Shown: one piece after another, positions 38,354 to 48,000 of the stretch
Position numbering within the stretch: position 1 is the stretch's first letter
How the letters are laid out: every line of letters begins with the position of its first letter
Source of the DNA: Sphaerisporangium rubeum
GTDB taxonomy: Bacteria > Actinomycetota > Actinomycetes > Streptosporangiales > Streptosporangiaceae
NCBI RefSeq assembly: GCF_014207705.1
Contig: NZ_JACHIU010000001.1
Coordinates: 372,001 to 436,000 of the forward strand
Reading direction: 5' to 3'
Length of the DNA: 64,000 nt
Made by a program: the position numbers and the translations under genes
Notes under the pieces: generated by a model
What the model saw: only the letters and a program-made list of their open reading frames with translations
Database searches by the model: none
What the model was told of the DNA's origin: nothing

Positions 38354-39622
38354 CTACGAGTCGACGACTTCTTCGGCCCGCGCGGCGCCGCTGGAGAGCC
38401 GGTCCCGCGGAGTCAGCCGGCCGGTGCGGTTCAGGCGTCCGACGGCGAACGCGGACGCGAGGCCCGCGGCGGTGAGCAGCAGCCACGGCAGGCCGGTCAG
38501 CCCCGTGGTGGCCGCGAGGTCCATCGCGGCGCCGCTGACCAGGTTCCCGGCGAGGATGCCGATCGCGGACAGCAGGTTGTACAGGCCGTAGTAGGTGCCG
38601 GTCAGCCGCCGGCTGCCGAGGTCGGCGATGGTGGCCATCTCGAACGGGAAGACCATGAGCGAGCCGAGGGTGAGCAGGAGCGCGCAGGCGACCAGCGGGG
38701 CCGGGGTGAGGTACGGCGGGAGGCGGACGTGCGCCGCCACCAGCAAAGGTGTGAACGCCAGGGCCATGACGGCCAGGCCGCGGGCCATCGACGCGCCGCG
38801 GCTCCACCGGGCCGCGCACCAGGCCGTGACCCGCACCTGGCCGGCGATCCCGGTGATCGCGGAGATCGCGTAGAGGACCGCCACCTCGGCCGCGCCGCCG
38901 CCGGTCCGCCGTACCTCCAGAGGCAGACCGAGGTACATCTGGTAGGACAGCGCGTACGAGGTGATCATCGCGGCGGCGAAGGCCAGGAACGGACGGTTGG
39001 TGAACGCCTCGCGCCAGTCGTGCAGCACGGGACGGCCGGTGCCGGTGCCGGGCCTGGCCGGCAGCCACCGCCACTGCAGGACGGTCAGCACCGCGAAGAT
39101 CCCGGCCGCGGACAGGCACATCGTGCGGAACCCGGCGCCGAGCAACGCGAGGCCCACGAGCGGGCCCGCGAGGATGCCGGCCTGGTAGAAGACGTTGAAC
39201 ACCGCGAACGCCTCGACCTTGCGTTCGCCGGCCTCGTGCGCGAGGCAGGCGCGCGCGGCCGGGTTGAACAGCGCTCCGGCGAACCCGCTCAGCACGGCCG
39301 CCGTGACCAGCACCCCCACGTGCTCCGACAGGCCGAACAACGCGAACCCGGCGGTACGCAACGCGCACCCCGCCATGATCATGGACTTGGGACCGAGCCG
39401 GTCGGCCAGGGTGCCACCGACGAGGAACAGGCCCTGCTGGCTCATGTTGCGCAGCCCGAGGACCAGCGCCGCCGTCCACACCGCCAGCCCGGCGTGACCG
39501 GTGAGATGCTGCGCCAGGTACGGCATGAGCATGTAGAAGCCCAGGTTGATGCCGGCCTGGTTCACCTGGAGCAACCGCACCGGACGGGGGAGCGACCGGT
39601 ACTGACGCCAGGTGGCGATCAC
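38354..39622 (-). CDS. MFS efflux transporter
   Basis: A 422-residue major-facilitator protein with 12 hydrophobic segments. The inter-helix 2-3 loop motif is [15 protein letters not shown]. The N-terminus ([22 protein letters not shown]) is cytoplasmic. The GTG at 39622 overlaps the stop of the cysteine-synthase-like gene by 4 nt, so the two form a pair. The transporter probably exports the product of that enzyme or a related metabolite. The C-terminus ends in an acidic/basic tail ([10 protein letters not shown]). Confidence 0.85.
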   Translation of the reverse strand: MIATWRQYRSLPRPVRLLQVNQAGINLGFYMLMPYLAQHLTGHAGLAVWTAALVLGLRNMSQQGLFLVGGTLADRLGPKSMIMAGCALRTAGFALFGLSEHVGVLVTAAVLSGFAGALFNPAARACLAHEAGERKVEAFAVFNVFYQAGILAGPLVGLALLGAGFRTMCLSAAGIFAVLTVLQWRWLPARPGTGTGRPVLHDWREAFTNRPFLAFAAAMITSYALSYQMYLGLPLEVRRTGGGAAEVAVLYAISAITGIAGQVRVTAWCAARWSRGASMARGLAVMALAFTPLLVAAHVRLPPYLTPAPLVACALLLTLGSLMVFPFEMATIADLGSRRLTGTYYGLYNLLSAIGILAGNLVSGAAMDLAATTGLTGLPWLLLTAAGLASAFAVGRLNRTGRLTPRDRLSSGAARAEEVVDS

Positions 39623-40716
39623 GCCGGCTGTCCCTCGCGGCGCAGGGGGTCCGACACCGTGGCGCAGCGCGTCCAGCGGAGTACCTCGCGTTCGGCGGGA
39701 ACGGCGATCTCGTCGGGCCCGTCGGCGGGGGTGACGCCGAGCAGCCCGTTGGCGGCGCAGAAGTCGTCGTCGTACACGGTGTCCCAGTACCGCCACGGCC
39801 CGTCGGGGAAGATCGCGACGATGACCGGGTCGCCTGCCTGGGTGGCGGCGAGCCAGCGGGCCACCAGCGCGACCGCGCCGGTGCTCCAGCCGCCGGAGAC
39901 GTAATGCCTGGCCGCGAGGGTCCGGCAGGCCCAGACCGCCTCGGCGGCGTTGACCCAGTGCACCTCGCTGAACGCGTCGTAGGCCACGTTGCGCGGATGG
40001 ATGCTGCTGCCGAGCCCGCGCATCAGGCGAGGCCGCGCCGGCTGGCCGAAGATGGTCGACCCGACGGTGTCGACACCGACCAGCGTGAGGCCGGGGAAGT
40101 GCTGGCGCAGCACCTTGCCGATGCCGGCGCTGTGGCCGCCGGTGCCGACCGAGCACACCAGGATGTCGATGTGCGGCAGCCGCGCGAGCAGTTCGTGCGC
40201 CAGCCCCGCGTACGCGCCGACGTTGTCGGGGTTGTTGTACTGGTCGGGACAGTACGCGCCGGGGATCGCGCGCAGCAGGTCCTGGACGCGCGTCCGGCGG
40301 GCCTGCTGCCAGCCACCCGTGGGGTGCGGCTCGGTCACGATCTCCAGGCGCACCCCGTAGGAGATCAGCAGCCTGCGCATGAGCGGCTCCATCCCCGGGT
40401 CGCCGACCAGCACCACCGGGTGGCCGAAGACGATGCCGGCGAGTGCCAGGCCGAGCCCGAGCGTGCCGCTGGTCGACTCGACGATCGTGGCCCCCGGCCG
40501 CAGGTCCCCTCTGGCCCGCGCACGGCGGATCATGTGCAGGGCCGGCCGGTCCTTGATCCCACCGGGATTGAATCCCTCCAGCTTGGCCCAGAACCCTCCC
40601 GGCACGACGGGATCGGAGACGTACGCCAGCGGTGTGTTGCCGACGGCGAGGGAAAGCGACGAGGACGCGATGAGTGGCGCGTCCTGCGGACGCGTGACGG
40701 TGTTGTGCGAAGACAT
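39619..40716 (-). CDS. PLP-dependent cysteine-synthase-family enzyme
   Basis: A 365-residue fold-type II PLP enzyme. The Schiff-base Lys lies in [14 protein letters not shown], the substrate loop in [15 protein letters not shown] (canonical TSGN), and the phosphate loop in [12 protein letters not shown]. It is longer than CysK/CysM (about 310), with an extra C-terminal 50 residues. Alternatives to cysteine synthesis include SbnA-like 2,3-diaminopropionate precursor synthesis. The TSGT instead of TSGN suggests a changed substrate. It is coupled to an MFS exporter, which points to a secreted small molecule rather than bulk cysteine supply. Confidence 0.78.
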   Translation of the reverse strand: MSSHNTVTRPQDAPLIASSSLSLAVGNTPLAYVSDPVVPGGFWAKLEGFNPGGIKDRPALHMIRRARARGDLRPGATIVESTSGTLGLGLALAGIVFGHPVVLVGDPGMEPLMRRLLISYGVRLEIVTEPHPTGGWQQARRTRVQDLLRAIPGAYCPDQYNNPDNVGAYAGLAHELLARLPHIDILVCSVGTGGHSAGIGKVLRQHFPGLTLVGVDTVGSTIFGQPARPRLMRGLGSSIHPRNVAYDAFSEVHWVNAAEAVWACRTLAARHYVSGGWSTGAVALVARWLAATQAGDPVIVAIFPDGPWRYWDTVYDDDFCAANGLLGVTPADGPDEIAVPAEREVLRWTRCATVSDPLRREGQPA

Positions 40717-40799
40717 GTGGTTTTCCCCGAAGTGAAGGACGCGGGCATGACGGATCGGCCGTTACTCCCGGCGGGAGCGACGGCGGTCACGGCAGCCGC

Positions 40800-41219
40800 C
40801 TATATGCGCATCACATGGAGAATCACCGGTGAGAATTCCGGCGCCGCGCCGGGGAGAGACATCCGTCCGGCGTATCGGACCATCTGCCGTGGCCGGGCCT
40901 CGGTGGAGGTCCCGGGGGCCGCGAACGACGGCGACCCGGCGGATCCGGTGGCCGAGCAGGTCTGCTCCGTACCGTGGTGATGTCCTGGTGGCAGCGTGCG
41001 GTGGCCGCACCCGGCGCCTTGGGACACCGAAGGGCTCACCGGCACGTCGTGGGCCGCGTGTGCCGCCGCCTCCGACATGATCAGCGCCGCGCACGCGCCG
41101 CCGTTGGCGAACACCACGTTGGCGATGACGGCGAACGCGAGCACCGCGCCGAGCAGAACCCGGCCCGCGCCTGCCGCGCGCGACCGGGGAAAGCGGGTCT
41201 GTGGTGTCGTGGACATCAC
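40800..41219 (-). CDS. Small exported His/Cys-rich protein of unknown function
   Basis: A 139-residue protein with one N-terminal hydrophobic helix (VLLGAVLAFAVIANVVFANGG). The rest is enriched in His and Cys (HAAHD, GCGHRTLPPGHHHGTEQTC), so metal binding is possible. The GTG at 41219 (or ATG at 41216) has AAGGGGAG upstream. It lies 83 nt before the cysteine-synthase-like gene on the same strand. I do not recognise a family. Confidence 0.55.
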   Translation of the reverse strand: MMSTTPQTRFPRSRAAGAGRVLLGAVLAFAVIANVVFANGGACAALIMSEAAAHAAHDVPVSPSVSQGAGCGHRTLPPGHHHGTEQTCSATGSAGSPSFAAPGTSTEARPRQMVRYAGRMSLPGAAPEFSPVILHVMRI

Positions 41220-41420
41220 AGTGAATGCTCCCCTTGGCGGTGGCGGACGCGCCGGACCTGCGATGAATCATTACGTAAAGAAAGGAACACGCGGACACCG
41301 GCGGCCGTGCACAGGAGAACGCCACGCCGGTATCGGCGGACGTACCACATTCACGAAACCCGGTCACGCAGACTGGAAATCCCGGGAACCGGAATTCACC
41401 GATGCTCGTGGAGGGTTTCG

Positions 41421-42743
41421 ATGACCTTGTCCAGACGGGCCGTGGTCGCGGGACTCGGCGCGTTGGCGACCGGCCGGCCGGTGGGCCCGCCGGTCCCCGC
41501 ACCTCCCGCACCCCCGGCGCCGCCGCGCGGCGTCACCCCCGAGCGGCTGGCCGAGGACGAGTCGTACTGGGGGGCCGTGGCCCGGCGGTTCGACGTCGAG
41601 GAGGAGTTCCTCAACCTGGAGAACGGCTACTACGGCGTCATGCCGGAACCGGTACGGCTGGCCTACCACCGCAACGTCGACCGCCTCAACCGGCAGAACT
41701 CCTACCTGCTGCGCACGTCGTACCGAGCGGAGGCCGACGAGGTGCGCCGGCGCGTCGCCGAGGTGCTCGGCGCCGCACCCGAGGAGATCGCGCTGACCCG
41801 TGGCGGCACGGAAGCCCTGCAGTACCTGATCACCGGCTACAACCGCCTGCGTCCAGGCGACACCGTGACGTACGCCGACCTGGACTACCACAGCGCGCAG
41901 TACGCCATGAACTGGCTCCAGGAACGCCGAGGCGTGCGCGTGCGCCGCGTCACCATCCCCGAACCCGCCACGCGCCAGGCCGTCCTCGACACCTACGACC
42001 AGGCACTGCGCACCGACCCCGCGCCGAGACTCCTCCTGCTCAGCCACATGAACAACCGCACCGGCCTCGTGACCCCGGTCCGCGACATCGTCGCCATGGC
42101 CCGCGCCAGGAACACCGACGTCATCGTCGACGCCGCGCACTCCTTCGGCCACCTCGACTTCACCGTCGACGACCTCGACGCCGACTTCGGTGTCTTCTCC
42201 CTGCACAAATGGATCGGCGCGCCGCTCGGCTCCGGTTTCCTCCACATCCGCCGCCACCGCCTCCCCGACATCGACGTGGCCTACGCCGACGAGACCTTCC
42301 CCCGCGACGACATCCGTTCCCGCGTCCACTCCGGCACCATGGACGTCGCCCCCATCCTCACCACCGGCGCCGCACTCGACTTCCACACCACCCTCGGCGC
42401 GGCCAACAAGCAGGCCCGCCTCCGCCACCTGAGAGACCTCTGGGTGACCCGGGCCCACGCCATCGGCGGCATCGAGATCCTCACCCCCGACGACCCCGCG
42501 ATGTACGGCGCCATCACCGCCTTCCGCCTCACCGGCCGCACCACCAAGGCCGACAACACCGCCGTCACCGACCACCTGCTGACCCACCACCAGATCTTCA
42601 CCGTCCAGCGCGGCGGCCTCACCGGCGGCGACTGCGTCCGCGTCACCCCGGCCCTGTTCACCTCCCGCACCGACATGGACCGCCTGGCCACGGCCCTTCG
42701 CGACGTCACCAGGCGCATACCACCACTTCGCCGCACCCGCTGA
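41421..42743 (+). CDS. Tat-exported PLP aminotransferase-V-fold enzyme (CefD/PvdN-like)
   Basis: A 440-residue fold-type I PLP enzyme. A twin-arginine signal (SRRAVVAGLGALATG) precedes a Pro/Ala spacer. The catalytic domain shows LENGYYGVMPEPV, TRGGTEALQYLI, VIVDAAHSFGH (Asp237) and the Schiff-base Lys263 in SLHKWIGAPLG. This is the isopenicillin-N-epimerase-like group. In pseudomonads, PvdN of this fold is Tat-exported and tailors pyoverdine outside the cytoplasm. The neighbouring lipopeptide genes make a similar maturation role plausible. Start: ATG at 41421, with GTGGAGGG upstream. Confidence 0.82.
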   Translation: MTLSRRAVVAGLGALATGRPVGPPVPAPPAPPAPPRGVTPERLAEDESYWGAVARRFDVEEEFLNLENGYYGVMPEPVRLAYHRNVDRLNRQNSYLLRTSYRAEADEVRRRVAEVLGAAPEEIALTRGGTEALQYLITGYNRLRPGDTVTYADLDYHSAQYAMNWLQERRGVRVRRVTIPEPATRQAVLDTYDQALRTDPAPRLLLLSHMNNRTGLVTPVRDIVAMARARNTDVIVDAAHSFGHLDFTVDDLDADFGVFSLHKWIGAPLGSGFLHIRRHRLPDIDVAYADETFPRDDIRSRVHSGTMDVAPILTTGAALDFHTTLGAANKQARLRHLRDLWVTRAHAIGGIEILTPDDPAMYGAITAFRLTGRTTKADNTAVTDHLLTHHQIFTVQRGGLTGGDCVRVTPALFTSRTDMDRLATALRDVTRRIPPLRRTR

Positions 42744-42857
42744 GCGCCGGACCCGTGACAGTCCACGATTCACGTGACAACCCCTTCCGGGCCGGGGTTC
42801 GTAGCGTGGTGGCATGCCGGGGAGAGTGGCCGGCGGCAGGCTTGTGGAGGAGGCGGC

Positions 42858-43064
42858 GTGAATCCGTTCGATGATCCTGACGGCAGTTTCCTGGTGCTCG
42901 TGAACGACGAGGAGCAGCACTCGTTGTGGCCGGCGAAGCTCGCGGTTCCCGCCGGGTGGCGGAAGGTGTTCGGGGAGGCGGGCCGGCAGGCGTGCCTGGA
43001 CTACGTCGAGGCGAACTGGACCGACATCCGGCCGCTCAGCGCTCGCACGCTCGCTCGTAACTGA
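42858..43064 (+). CDS. MbtH-like protein
   Basis: A 68-residue MbtH family protein, which binds and activates adenylation domains. Family-conserved residues are present: NPFDD at the start, HSLWP, and the closing WTDIRPLS. The GTG at 42858 follows a GGAGGAGG site. It lies 92 nt before the acyl-AMP ligase gene and should serve the A domains of this cluster. Confidence 0.95.
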   Translation: MNPFDDPDGSFLVLVNDEEQHSLWPAKLAVPAGWRKVFGEAGRQACLDYVEANWTDIRPLSARTLARN

Positions 43065-43156
43065 TCACGCGGCACGCGTGAGGACCGGCACGTCCTGACG
43101 GCCGCGCGGTGCCGGGGTCCGCGGAACACGCGACATGGAGAGCGGCAGGGAGCGGC

Positions 43157-45073
43157 ATGGAGGGTGAAGTGCTGACCGACACGCTTCTCGCTCGGGCTGA
43201 GCGGACGCCGGACGTGGTGGCCTATGAGAGCGTCGATCCGCTCGGGGCCGTCAGCGCCTTGACGTACGGACAGGTGGCGAGCCGTGCGTCGGCGCTGGCC
43301 GATCGGCTGGCCTCGGTGGCGGACGGGCCGGTGCTGCTGGCCTGTCCGGCGGGGCTCGAATACGTGGTCGCGGTGTTCGGCGCGTTCCTCGCGGGACGGG
43401 CCGTGATCCCGGCGTTCCCGCCGGGGACGGCGTCGCGGCAGGACGGTGACCGGCTCGCGGGGATCGTCGCGGACGCACGGCCGCCGGTCGTGGTGGCGCC
43501 GCAGCGGTACGAGGAGATCGGCGTGCCGGTCGTGCTCGACGTGCCAGGCGCGGAGGCGGACGGGGCCGCGTGGTCGCGCGCGACCAGCGGGGGTGACATC
43601 GCGGTCGTGCAGTACACCTCAGGCAGCACGGGCCGGCCCCGTGGCGTGCTGGTGCCGCACGACGCTCTGGCGGCCAACACGGCGGCCATCGTGGAGCGGT
43701 TCGGCCTGCGGCCGGACTCGCGGGGGCTGACCTGGCTGCCGCCGTTCCACGACATGGGGCTGGTCGGCGGACTGCTGACGCCGATGGCGGCGGGAATGCC
43801 GATGCGGATCATGCAGCCCGGTGACTTCCTCAAGGCGCCGTTGTCGTGGCTGACGCAGATCAGCGAGACCGGCACCACCCACACCGGCGGACCGAACTTC
43901 GCCTACGACCTGTGTGTGCGCAGAGCGCGTGGCGGTCAGTCGCTCGACGGGCTCGACCTGTCCCGGTGGCAGGTCGCGTTCAGCGGCAGCGAGACCGTCC
44001 GGCACCGGACGATGGCCGGTTTCGCGCGGCGGTTCGCCGAGGCGGGGTTCCGCGCGGAGGCGTTCCTCCCCTGTTACGGCCTCGCCGAGGCGACGCTGAT
44101 CGTCAGCGCCGGTCACTGGTCCGAGCCGGCCGACCTGGACACCGCGGTGAGCTGCGGGACACCGGTGCGCGACCAGCGGGTCGTCATCGTCGACCGGGAA
44201 AGCCATGTGCCGGTGGAGGACGGTGCGGAAGGAGAGATCTGGATCGCCGGGCCGAACGTCACGCCGGGCTATCTGTCCGGCGACGCGGGCGAGCTGTTCG
44301 GCGAGCTGGACGGGGTCCGCTTCCTGCGCACCGGAGACCTCGGGTACCTGCGGGACGGCGAGCTGTACGTGAGCGGCCGCATGAAGGACGTGATCGTCTA
44401 CCGCGGGGTGAACCACCACGCGGTGGACGTGGAGACGGCGGCGCTCGACGCGGCGGGGAACACCGGCCGCATGGCGGCGGCGTTCCTGGTCGACGCCGGC
44501 CCCGAGCCGTCGCCGGTGCTGTTGCTGGAGACGCACGGCAGGCGGGACGAGGCGCTGGCGTCGCAGGTGCGGTCGGCGGTGCTGGAACGCACGGGTCTGC
44601 GCCTCGGTGTCGTCGGGCTGCTTCCGCCGCGGTCGCTGCCGCGCACATCGAGCGGGAAGATCCGGCGGTCCACGGCGCGGGACGCCTTCCTCGGCGGCTA
44701 CTACGACGAGGCGCTTCCCGGAGTCAGGGCCGCGCTGACCGCGCCGTCGGGGCCGCCGGGGCCGGCCGGCGGCGCTCCGAGCGAGACGACCACCGAGCTC
44801 GCCGGCATGATCTGCGGTGTCGTCGCCGCCGTCTGCGAGGCCGAGGACTGCCGGCCGGCGGACAACCTGGTCGACCTCGGGGTGGACTCGGTGCGCGCCG
44901 CGGAGGCGGCGGCCGTACTGGAGCACGCGCTCGGGCTCACGGTGCCGCTGGAGACCATCCTCACCGTGGCCACCCCGGACGACGCGGCCAAGGCGCTCGT
45001 CGCCGGATGGCTCGCCACGGGCCAGGCACCCGGTCTCATCCACGATCGGGTGATCACGGCGGGAGCCGGGTGA
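43157..45073 (+). CDS. Fatty-acyl-AMP ligase fused to an acyl carrier domain
   Basis: A 638-residue loading protein: ligase (about 5-510) plus carrier (about 545-615). Ligase motifs are YTSGSTGRPRGV, the FAAL-type LPPFHDMGLVGGLL, LPCYGLAEATL, RTGDLGYL and TSSGKIRR (Lys501). The carrier has the phosphopantetheine Ser578 in DLGVDSVRAA. FAALs activate a fatty acid as acyl-AMP and hand it to the carrier, so this enzyme probably loads the lipid starter for the NRPS. ATG at 43157. The stop shares one base with the NRPS start (TGATG). Confidence 0.92.
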   Translation: MEGEVLTDTLLARAERTPDVVAYESVDPLGAVSALTYGQVASRASALADRLASVADGPVLLACPAGLEYVVAVFGAFLAGRAVIPAFPPGTASRQDGDRLAGIVADARPPVVVAPQRYEEIGVPVVLDVPGAEADGAAWSRATSGGDIAVVQYTSGSTGRPRGVLVPHDALAANTAAIVERFGLRPDSRGLTWLPPFHDMGLVGGLLTPMAAGMPMRIMQPGDFLKAPLSWLTQISETGTTHTGGPNFAYDLCVRRARGGQSLDGLDLSRWQVAFSGSETVRHRTMAGFARRFAEAGFRAEAFLPCYGLAEATLIVSAGHWSEPADLDTAVSCGTPVRDQRVVIVDRESHVPVEDGAEGEIWIAGPNVTPGYLSGDAGELFGELDGVRFLRTGDLGYLRDGELYVSGRMKDVIVYRGVNHHAVDVETAALDAAGNTGRMAAAFLVDAGPEPSPVLLLETHGRRDEALASQVRSAVLERTGLRLGVVGLLPPRSLPRTSSGKIRRSTARDAFLGGYYDEALPGVRAALTAPSGPPGPAGGAPSETTTELAGMICGVVAAVCEAEDCRPADNLVDLGVDSVRAAEAAAVLEHALGLTVPLETILTVATPDDAAKALVAGWLATGQAPGLIHDRVITAGAG

Positions 45074-48000
45074 TGGACCTCGCGGCGGGACGCAGACTCG
45101 TCCAGCGCTGGCGTACCGGTGGCGACACGCCGGCCGCGCCTGGACCGGCCCCGATGTCGAAGGTCCAGCGCGGGATCATGGTCTTCGAACGGCTGTGTCC
45201 CGGCACCGCCGTCTTCAACCTGCGCCTCGCCGCGCGGCACACCGGCGACCTGGACGACGACCGGCTGGACTCCGCGCTGTCCGCGCTGGTCCGCAGGCAT
45301 CCGTCCCTGCGGTCCACGTTCACCGGCCGGGACGGTGAACCGGTCAGGGTCGTGCGTGACGACGTCGTCCTGACGGCGCGGCGCACGGACCTGCGGCACC
45401 TGCCGCCGCTGCGGCGAGCCGAGACCGCACTGGACAGCGCGGCACAGGTCGCGGCCGAACCGTTCGACCTGGAACGCGGCCCGCTGGTGCGCGTGCACAC
45501 CTACCGGCTCGCGGACGACGAGCGCCTCCTTCTCTTCGTGGCGCACCACCTGGTCTGCGACGGCGGCTCCATGCGGGTGCTGCTGGCCGAGCTGGACGCC
45601 GCGTACGGCGGCGGACTCGGCGGCCTCGGCGGTGCGGCCGCCGACCCGGTGCCGGAACCCGCGGCCCCCGGCGCACTCGACCACTGGCGCACCCATCTGG
45701 CCGGCCTGCCTGAGCTGGACCTGCCGGCCGACCACGCGCGGCCCGCGTACCCGACGTTCCAGGCGGGTTCGGTACCGCTGCGGGTCCCCGCCGAGCTGGT
45801 CGCGGACGCCGAGCGGCTGGCGCGCGGCGAGGGGACCACGCTGTTCACGGTGGTGCTCGCCGCGTTCCAGTTGCTGCTCGGTCAGCACAGCGGCCAGACC
45901 GACTTCGCCGTGGGGACCCCGGAGGCGGGCCGGTCACGGCCCGGTGCGTACGGCGCGGTGGGCCTGCTGTCCGACATGCTCGTGCTGCGGGCCGACCTCT
46001 CCGGACGGCCGACGTTCCGCGAGCTCGTGCGCCGTGCGCGCGCCACCTGCCTGGCGGCGCTGGCGCACCGCGGCGTGCCGTTCGAGGACGTGGTCGCCGC
46101 GCTCGCGCCGGGACGCAACGTCGGCGGTTCGCTGGTGCGCGCGAGCATCGCCTTCCAGGGGGAGTGGGGTGAACCGGCGCTGGCCGGCGCGCCGATCGAG
46201 CAGGTCCCGATCCCCCGGCCCGGCATCCGCTACGACCTGGACCTGCATGTGTGGCGGGACCGGGACGGGCTGTGGGGCATGTGGGACTACAGCACCGAGA
46301 CGTTCGAGCAGGCGACGGCGGCGAGGATGGCGCGACGGCTGCCGGTGCTCCTCGCGCGGGGCCTCGCCGAGCCCGACACCCCGATCGACCGGCTCGACCT
46401 GCTCACCGGCGAGGAGTGGGAACTCGTCACCGGGTGGTGGTGCGGCCCGCACACCGACGATCCCGACGTCAGCCTGGTCGGCCTGTTCGAGGCGCAGGCC
46501 GCGCGGTCGCCGGACGCGGTCGCCGTCGAGGACCACCGGCGCGCGCTGACGTACCGGGAACTGGACGAGCGCGCCAACCAGCTCGCGCACCTGCTGCGCG
46601 GACGGTCCGTCGCGGCGGGGGACGTCGTCGGCATCCGGCTCGGCAGGTCGGTGGACCTGGCCGTGGCCATGCTCGGGATCATGAAGGTCGGCGCGGCGTA
46701 CCTGCCGCTCGACCCGGCGTACCCGGCCGACCGGACCGGCTACATGCTCCGCGACAGCGCGGCACGCCTGGTCGTCACCGACGCCGAGCTGGCGGCGCTC
46801 GACGGGGAACCGGTGTCCGGCGGTTTCGGGCCGGTGGCGCCGGACCGGACGGCCTACGTGCTGTACACGTCGGGTTCCACCGGCCGTCCCAAAGGGGTGC
46901 TCATCACGCACCGCAACGCGGCGGCGATGGCGATCTGGGGCGGCCGTGCCTTCTCACCCGGTGAACTGTCCCGCGTGCTGGCCTCGACGTCGGTGTCGTT
47001 CGACGTGTCGATGTTCGAGTTCTACGCGCCGCTGTGCGCCGGCGGCACGGTGGTCGTCGTCGAGAACGCGCTGGCCCTGCTCGCCGCCGACCCGCCGGAC
47101 GTGACGCTGGTCAGCTCGGTGCCGTCCGCGGCGCGCGCGCTCGTCACGGCCGGCGCGCTGCCGCCGAGCACACGGGTGGTGTGCCTGGCAGGAGAGGCGG
47201 TCACCGGCACGCTGGCCGACGACCTGTACGCCACCGGCCACATCGAGGCCGTCCACAACCTCTACGGCCCCACCGAGGACACCACCTACTCCACCGGCAC
47301 CCTGCTGCGTCCGGGGGAACAGCCGCCGCCGATCGGCGCTCCGCTGCCGCACGGCCGGGGGTACGTGCTCGGCCCGGACCTGCGGCCGGTGCCGGTCGGC
47401 GCGGTCGGCGAGCTGTACCTGGCGGGCCGCGGCCTGAGCCTCGGCTACGTGAACCAGCCGGGGCTCACCGCGTCGCGGTTCGTCGCCGACCCCTACGCGA
47501 CCACCCCCGGTGAGCGCATGTACCGCACCGGCGACATGGTGCGGTACCGCGCCGACGGGGCTCTGCTGTACCTCGGCCGGCGGGACTTCCAGGTCAAGGT
47601 GCGCGGCCAGCGGATCGAGCTCGGTGAGATCGAGAGCACCCTGCAACGTCACGCGCACGTCGGCGACGCGGTGGTCGCCCTGCGGGACGGCAGGCTGGTC
47701 GGCTACCTCACCGCGCGCGGCACGCAGGCCCCCGACCTGGACGACATCCGGTCCTACCTGCGGCGCACGCTCCCCGTCGTCATGGTCCCGAGCACCCTCA
47801 TGGTGCTCGACGCGCTGCCGCGCACCCCGAACGGCAAGGTCGACCGCATGGCGCTGCCGGCCGCGGACGCGCCGGTCGCGACCGGCGGGGAGCCGCCGCG
47901 CGGACCCGGCGAGGAACTGGTGGCCGAGGTGTGGCGGCGGGTGCTCGGTCTGGACGCCGTCGGCCGGGACGACGACTTCTTCGACCTCGGCGGCGACTCG

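Noticed and set aside
43846-45072. Upstream extension of the plus-strand NRPS within the FAAL gene
   Set aside because: The frame is open but Arg-rich and without motifs; the ATG at 45073 overlapping the FAAL stop is the natural start.
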